Of a stretch of DNA of 16,746 nucleotides, positions 12,918 through 16,746 are shown in pieces. How positions within the stretch are numbered: position 1 is the stretch's first letter; every line of letters begins with the position of its first letter. Location of the stretch: NCBI GenBank assembly GCA_016844625.1, contig JAERMN010000014.1, forward strand, positions 1-16,746, given 5' to 3'. The position numbers were made by a program, and so were the translations under genes. Under the pieces are notes generated by a model. The model ran no database searches. It saw only the letters and a list, made by a program, of their open reading frames with translations, and was not told where the DNA came from. The stretch comes from Deltaproteobacteria bacterium. GTDB lineage: Bacteria > Desulfobacterota > Binatia > UBA9968.

Positions 12918-13215
12918 GGAATGTTGGCGGCTTCGCTTAAGTTGTCGGTTCAACCCAGATTCCGCAGTTAAAACTGATACGAAGAGCGAGGCCCGGGCCT
13001 TCCATCGTAAAGGCAATGGAGTTCTGCCTCTAAGCGAATGGCGAGCATGTGTGCAATCGCTTGGGTGACTCAAGTAGAGACGGTACATTGGGGAATAGCA
13101 AAAAAGACTTTGAAACTTTACGGTTGGGCGCCTTCGCAATTCCAGGCCCACGCCTCGCTCAGCATAGGTTGTAACTTCTAATGAGGAATCCGGGTTCAAC
13201 GAGTTCCAAACGCTC
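12918..13215. other. Spacer between ligA-like gene and solute-binding protein gene
   Basis: Almost 300 bases with no family-like reading frame. Minus-strand frames are open here but show no domain or compositional sign of coding. No strong hairpin or promoter was found. Confidence 0.35.
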
Positions 13216-14361
13216 ATGAGTTTTCTGGCGGTTAGACTGCGGGCGGTCATGTCGTTGTTAACGTCCATCACGTTTTTCGGTCTGCTGGCAGCGTTGTTTG
13301 CTGAAATCGCTTCGGCGCAGACGAATTGGCAGGCGGAGTGGGAAAAGATTGTGCGCGCCGCCGAAACTGAAGGGCAGGTGACGCTTTATGGTTGCTGCTA
13401 TGAATACGACCGCGTGCTCGAAGGTTTTAAGAAAAAGTATCCCAAGATCAAGGTCACGACCAATCTCGGTTCTGGCAACCAACTCTCGACGCGCATACTC
13501 GCCGAGCGGCGCGGCGAGAAATATCTCCCGGACGTTGTCAGCGCCGGCGCCAACACGTTGCACGACGCGCTCTACAAGGCCCGCGTTCTCGATCCGATCA
13601 AGCCGGCGCTGATGCTGCCGGAAGTTTTGGATGTATCAAAATGGTACGAGGGCGAGCACCGCTATATCGATCCTGAGAAGCGCTACATTTTCGCTTTTGT
13701 CGCCAATTCCCAGTCGGGGCAGGTTGTTTACAATACCAAGCAGGCGAGTCCCTCGGAGTTCAAATCTTTTTGGGATCTTTTGAATCCGAAATGGAAAGGA
13801 AAGATCGCGTCCCTCGATCCGACCGGTTTCGGCATGGGCGCGGCGCTGCAATTTTTTTACTATCATCCTGAGCTCGGCGCGCCGTTTCTTAAAAAGCTTT
13901 ACGGCGAGATGCAAGTTATCGTGAGCCGTGATGCGCGCCAGATGGCCGATTGGCTTTCAAACGGCAAAGTGCCGCTGTGCATACGCTGCAACGCCGGCGG
14001 CGAGGTTGAAAAGGCGATCCTACAAAAACTGCCCATCGCTTATCTCGACACCGAGAATTGGAAAGAGGGCGGCAGTTCGAGCGCCGCCGGCGGCACTCTC
14101 GGCATTCTCAACCGAGCGGCGCATCCCAACGCGGCGAAGGTTCTCGTCAACTGGCTGCTTTCCCGCGACGGCCAGATGGCGCTACAGAAGCTCGGCCGTC
14201 CCGACGCGCACAACTCGCGGCGCATCGACATTCCCAAAGACGACGTCGATCCGTACAATCGCTTGGACGAAGGAAAAAAATATTTCGATCTGGCCAAGCC
14301 TGAGTACCAAGATCTGACGCCGATCTTCAAACTGGTCAAAGAAGTGCTGCCGCAGAAATAA
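13216..14361 (+). CDS. Secreted family-1 (iron/Fbp-type) solute-binding protein
   Basis: The 381-residue protein starts with a Sec signal peptide: Arg7 and Arg9, the hydrophobic stretch ITFFGLLAALFAEIA, and a likely cut after ASA-Q. Family motifs follow: VTLYGCCYEYDRVLEGFKKK, the loading region SGNQLSTRILAERRGEKYLP, VVYNTKQ, FWDLLNPKWKGKIA and HPNAAKVLVNWLLSRDGQMA. These proteins capture Fe3+, polyamines, sugar phosphates or other anions for an ABC importer, but no permease or ATPase is visible here. The first ATG is chosen because it supplies the positive n-region. It closes the ThDP-LigB-LigA cluster and may feed its substrate. The fragment at 8137-8460 comes from a paralogue. Confidence 0.88.
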   Translation: MSFLAVRLRAVMSLLTSITFFGLLAALFAEIASAQTNWQAEWEKIVRAAETEGQVTLYGCCYEYDRVLEGFKKKYPKIKVTTNLGSGNQLSTRILAERRGEKYLPDVVSAGANTLHDALYKARVLDPIKPALMLPEVLDVSKWYEGEHRYIDPEKRYIFAFVANSQSGQVVYNTKQASPSEFKSFWDLLNPKWKGKIASLDPTGFGMGAALQFFYYHPELGAPFLKKLYGEMQVIVSRDARQMADWLSNGKVPLCIRCNAGGEVEKAILQKLPIAYLDTENWKEGGSSSAAGGTLGILNRAAHPNAAKVLVNWLLSRDGQMALQKLGRPDAHNSRRIDIPKDDVDPYNRLDEGKKYFDLAKPEYQDLTPIFKLVKEVLPQK

Positions 14362-14447
14362 ACTTACGTCGATCGGTAACGTCGGGAAGCATCTCCCATG
14401 GTCCTCCTTTTTCAGATTCTTCCAGTTTTGGTGCGAAGAAGGTGTCA

Positions 14448-14524
14448 CCACGAAGGACACGAAGAGCACGAAGTAGGGGCGGGAAAGTTTGCGCCCTTAC
14501 CATGAACCCTTCGTGTCCCTTGTA
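14448..14524. repeat. Second copy of the CACGAAGGACACGAAG hairpin, right arm degraded
   Basis: The left arm (14448-14464) is identical over 17 bases to the arm at 12484-12500. The right arm (about 14508-14524, CCTTCGTGTCCCTTGT) is altered. The loop contains TAGGGGCGGGAAAG and GCGCCCTTAC, a degenerate inner inverted repeat. Confidence 0.55.
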
Positions 14525-14600
14525 TTACTATAGCTGCAAGTTTGCGCGACTCCCGCAAACTATCCGGAAGTTGAAGACTCTCGGATTCGGATATTACTCG

Positions 14601-14699
14601 CGCCAAGACGCAAAGACGCCAAGTTCGGAAGAAAAAGATAAGATTCCTCAAGTGAATTCACTTCCGCTTATCCGACCTTGGCGCCTTGGCGTCTTGGCG
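14601..14699. repeat. 99-bp element with 23-bp near-perfect terminal inverted repeats
   Basis: The left end (14601-14623) is CGCCAAGACGCAAAGACG followed by CCAAG. The right end (14677-14699) is its reverse complement with two mismatches. The interior is about 53 bases. It belongs to a type of dispersed repeat seen in many environmental bacteria and could fold into a long hairpin acting as a bidirectional terminator. Confidence 0.6.
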
Positions 14700-14914
14700 G
14701 GAGATCTTCCGGCTTTCGGTTGCGGCTGTGCTGCGCTGGGCTCTTCGTGATGAACCAAACCAACTGAACGTGACGCACTGTCCACACAAAAGCTTGAAGA
14801 ACCTTTTTTCAAGGGCGGGGTGTTCTGACAAAACCGCATTTGCCGCACATCTCACTTGGACGGTTTTAAGTTGACAGGCCTGGATCGTTACGAATTAATT
14901 CAGATCTTTTAGCG

Positions 14915-15946
14915 TCACTCTTCGCCGTTGATGACGGCGATCATTTGGCGTAACCGGGCGAAGTCTTCACGATTAAATCGCACCAGGAGCCGGTGCAAAT
15001 GCAGCGTGTCGGGTTCGTCCGTTTCCTCGGGCAGGGGCCCGGTTGGCTTGGCGTCGGTCACGATATCCGCGAAGTCGCGGCTTAGCCGGTCGATCAAAGC
15101 TGGCGACGGCGGATGGTTGAGGCGGATAACCAAATCCTGATTGACGAAGCGGTAGGAATGATAGTTGCGGTAAAAGGTCGCGATTTCCTTAACCGCTGAC
15201 TCGGCGCTGGTGAGAATTTTAACCAGGTTCAATTCGCTTTCGATGATATAGCCACGGTTCATCACGTCGTCGCGGAGAAACTCCTGCCAGCGCGACCAGT
15301 AAGTGCCGTCGGGCAGGTCCATCAAAATGATCGGCAAGACCTGGCTCTTGCCGGTTTGCACCAATGTGATGGACTCGAAAAGCTCGTCTTGCGTGCCGAA
15401 GCCGCCGGGGAAGATCACGACTGCATCCGCTTCCTTGACGAACATGAGTTTGCGCGTGAAGAAAAAGTGAAAGTTCATGAGCTTCGGGTCATCGCGGATA
15501 AACCGGTTGGCCAATTGCGCCGAAGGCAAGCGGATATTGACGCCAAAGCTCTTGTCTCGCCCCGCGCCTTCATGCCCTGCTTGCATGATGCCCGGCCCGG
15601 CGCCGGTGATCACCATGAAACCGGCCTCGGCTAGGCCCTGTGCCAAGCTTCGCGCCAGACGATAATAGGGATCGCTCTCCTCGACGCGGGTCGAACCGAA
15701 GATGCTTACCTTGCGTATTTGCCGGTAGGGCGCGAATATTCTAAACGCGTGGCGCAGCTCCTGCATGGCGCGGTTTAAGATTTTCAGATCGCCGCGCCCA
15801 GCGTTGTCATTGGCTAGCCGGACCACGGTGCGCATGATCCCGGCTAATTGATCGGCGTTGCCGGCACCGTTTTGTGCCTGCAGCCATTCATCGATCTGAG
15901 CGACTATATCTGCCAAAGGCTTCGTCTGCTGCTGGTCTTTTACCAT
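14915..15946 (-). CDS. LOG-family (TIGR00730-like) nucleotide phosphoribohydrolase
   Basis: The 343-residue protein has the Rossmann-like LOG core with GSTR (84-87), VITGAGPGIMQAGHEGA (112-128), SFGVNIRLP and the signature PGGFGTQDELFE (180-191), whose Glu188 is the usual catalytic residue of the PGGxGTxxE motif. LOG proteins hydrolyse nucleoside 5'-monophosphates at the N-glycosidic bond, including cytokinin ribotides; many were mislabelled lysine decarboxylases. This one is longer than the plain LOG type (about 190 residues), with about 80 N-terminal and 70 C-terminal residues outside the core. The ATG at 15946 is preferred over the TTG at 15997 because the extra 17 residues are not family-like. 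It stands alone on the minus strand; nothing here links it to the catabolic cluster. Confidence 0.85.
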   Translation of the reverse strand: MVKDQQQTKPLADIVAQIDEWLQAQNGAGNADQLAGIMRTVVRLANDNAGRGDLKILNRAMQELRHAFRIFAPYRQIRKVSIFGSTRVEESDPYYRLARSLAQGLAEAGFMVITGAGPGIMQAGHEGAGRDKSFGVNIRLPSAQLANRFIRDDPKLMNFHFFFTRKLMFVKEADAVVIFPGGFGTQDELFESITLVQTGKSQVLPIILMDLPDGTYWSRWQEFLRDDVMNRGYIIESELNLVKILTSAESAVKEIATFYRNYHSYRFVNQDLVIRLNHPPSPALIDRLSRDFADIVTDAKPTGPLPEETDEPDTLHLHRLLVRFNREDFARLRQMIAVINGEE

Positions 15947-16212
15947 CTTGCTCTGCCATCCTTTGCTGTTGTCCGCACGAGCCGGCGCCGGCGGCAAGGG
16001 CCGCGCCGACGCCCGCAGCGAGCTTTTCTCTGAGTATTATAAGCGCTGGCAGAAGCACTAGGAAGCGAATAGTTGAGGAAGCGCCGTAATTACGTCTGCA
16101 CTACGACTACGCAGCCGTCAAACCTTTGACTCGCAAAGCGGCGCTGGAAACAACAAACGGAAGCATTGCGGCGCGACCGGTTCGATCTGACGCTGAACGC
16201 GAAGTGGTTTCG

Positions 16213-16746
16213 TTAATTGACGTCGAACCCGTAGAGCTTGGCCGTGTTGGCGCAGAGAATTTTTTGTTTATCGGCATCGCCGACGTTTTGGAAGTCGGCG
16301 GCGATTTTCTCCCGCGACTTGGGCCAGAACGTCGCGCTGTGGGGGAAGTCCGAGGACCAGAGAATATTTTCCACGCCGATGTCGCGGCGATGGGCGATGC
16401 CGAAGCCGTCGTCGATGAAAGTGGCGTAGAGCTGGCGGCGGAAATATTCACTCGGCTTGAGCTTCAGCTTGGTCGGAAACGGCGTGCCGCGGAAGCGTAT
16501 GCCGGTGGCGTCGAAGCGTTCGTCGATACGAAATAGAAAAAATGGCAGCCAGCCGCAGTTCAACTCCGCCGAGACCACTTTGAGACCGGGGAATCGTTCG
16601 AGCACTCCGGCGAGGATCAATGTCGCAAAGGTTTTTTCGACTTCGTGGGAATTGATCGCTTGGGCGACGGTTCTTTTTTTTGCGTTGGAGTCCCAATCGA
16701 CCCATTGAAATCCGGCGAACTCATGGAGGCTGAGCGGCATCTTGAG
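16213..16746 (-). CDS. Amidohydrolase_2 (ACMSD-like) metal-dependent hydrolase, C-terminal part
   Basis: The C-terminal 177 codons lie inside the window; the gene runs past base 16746 in the same frame, so the first ATG at 16740 is probably internal. Typical features are AGVLERFPGLKVVSAELNCG, WLPFFLFRIDE and ILWSSDFPHSATFWPKSREK, whose Asp in SSDFPHS is the expected metal or catalytic aspartate of the TIM barrel, and KILCANTAKLYGFD at the end. The family includes aminocarboxymuconate-semialdehyde decarboxylase, gamma-resorcylate decarboxylase and related non-oxidative decarboxylases and hydrolases of aromatic-pathway compounds. This fits a catabolic neighbourhood, but it is on the opposite strand, 1.8 kb from the cluster. 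The two N-terminal metal-binding histidines cannot be checked. Confidence 0.85.
   Translation of the reverse strand, partial: LKMPLSLHEFAGFQWVDWDSNAKKRTVAQAINSHEVEKTFATLILAGVLERFPGLKVVSAELNCGWLPFFLFRIDERFDATGIRFRGTPFPTKLKLKPSEYFRRQLYATFIDDGFGIAHRRDIGVENILWSSDFPHSATFWPKSREKIAADFQNVGDADKQKILCANTAKLYGFDVN

Larger units (their letters stand above)
14362..14914. other. Repeat-rich intergenic region between convergent genes
   Basis: These 553 bases lie between the 3' ends of the solute-binding protein and LOG-family genes. They hold two separate repeat elements (listed separately) and no credible gene. No simple terminator with a T run was found for either gene; the long hairpins may serve instead. 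Confidence 0.5.

Noticed and set aside
12519..13271. 250-codon minus-strand open frame across the ligA-like gene and spacer
   Set aside because: Antisense to ligA over part of its length, starts inside the solute-binding protein gene, and shows no recognisable motif in the spacer part.
14871..14899. TTGACA-17-ATTAAT, a promoter-like pair on the plus strand
   Set aside because: It would drive transcription antisense into the LOG-family gene; the -10 is poor and no function is evident. One chance match in an AT-richer spacer is expected.

Overview
The window is bacterial, moderately GC-rich, and most like an uncultured soil or subsurface lineage. The mix of an FtsH stress operon, LigAB-like and ThDP genes with solute-binding proteins, and many small dispersed palindromic repeats suggests a Deltaproteobacteria/Desulfobacterota-, Binatota- or NC10/Rokubacteria-like genome. 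That placement is a guess from gene style, not a phylogenetic result. No rRNA, tRNA, CRISPR array or intact transposase was seen.

Layout. (A) 1-7074, all on the minus strand, is read from a divergent promoter near 7116-7144. In transcription order it holds a 143-aa protein of unknown function, an FtsH-type membrane AAA protease, a 66-aa two-helix membrane protein, a TerB-like/DUF697 membrane protein broken by a frameshift, a short ribosome hibernation factor (HPF/RaiA), a TMEM14-like protein, a TerC/Alx-family transporter with an unusual C-terminal fusion, a purC remnant, a voltage-gated cation channel of the NaChBac type, and the first 21 codons of a second TerC. It reads as a membrane quality-control, ribosome-protection and ion-homeostasis block. 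The channel looks like a later insertion between the two terC genes. (B) 7196-8095, plus strand, is a LysR/NhaR-like regulator. Its -10 box overlaps the apparent upstream start codon, which suggests a leaderless mRNA. (C) 8137-9480 is a scar zone. It holds a C-terminal fragment of a solute-binding protein, a 27-codon N-terminal fragment of a ThDP enzyme, a REPIN-like pair of repeats, a terminator-like hairpin and a frameshifted MazF/PemK toxin behind a decayed antitoxin. (D) 9582-14361, plus strand, holds an intact ThDP-dependent enzyme, a LigB-like and a LigA-like extradiol dioxygenase subunit, and a secreted iron/Fbp-type solute-binding protein. This is probably a catabolic cluster for an aromatic or related compound. 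(E) 14362-14914 is a repeat-rich spacer. (F) 14915-16746, minus strand, has a LOG-family phosphoribohydrolase-like protein and a truncated amidohydrolase_2/ACMSD-like hydrolase.

The best leads are three. The channel carries an E-G-W selectivity filter like that of the native prokaryotic Ca2+ channel CavMr. The same channel has a single in-frame TAA immediately after S6, followed by an intact in-frame coiled-coil tail. The whole minus-strand block links an NhaR-like regulator, TerC ion transporters, FtsH and a hibernation factor. Several genes carry single-base lesions (channel, TerB/DUF697, MazF), so sequencing or assembly error has to be excluded before biological meaning is given to them.
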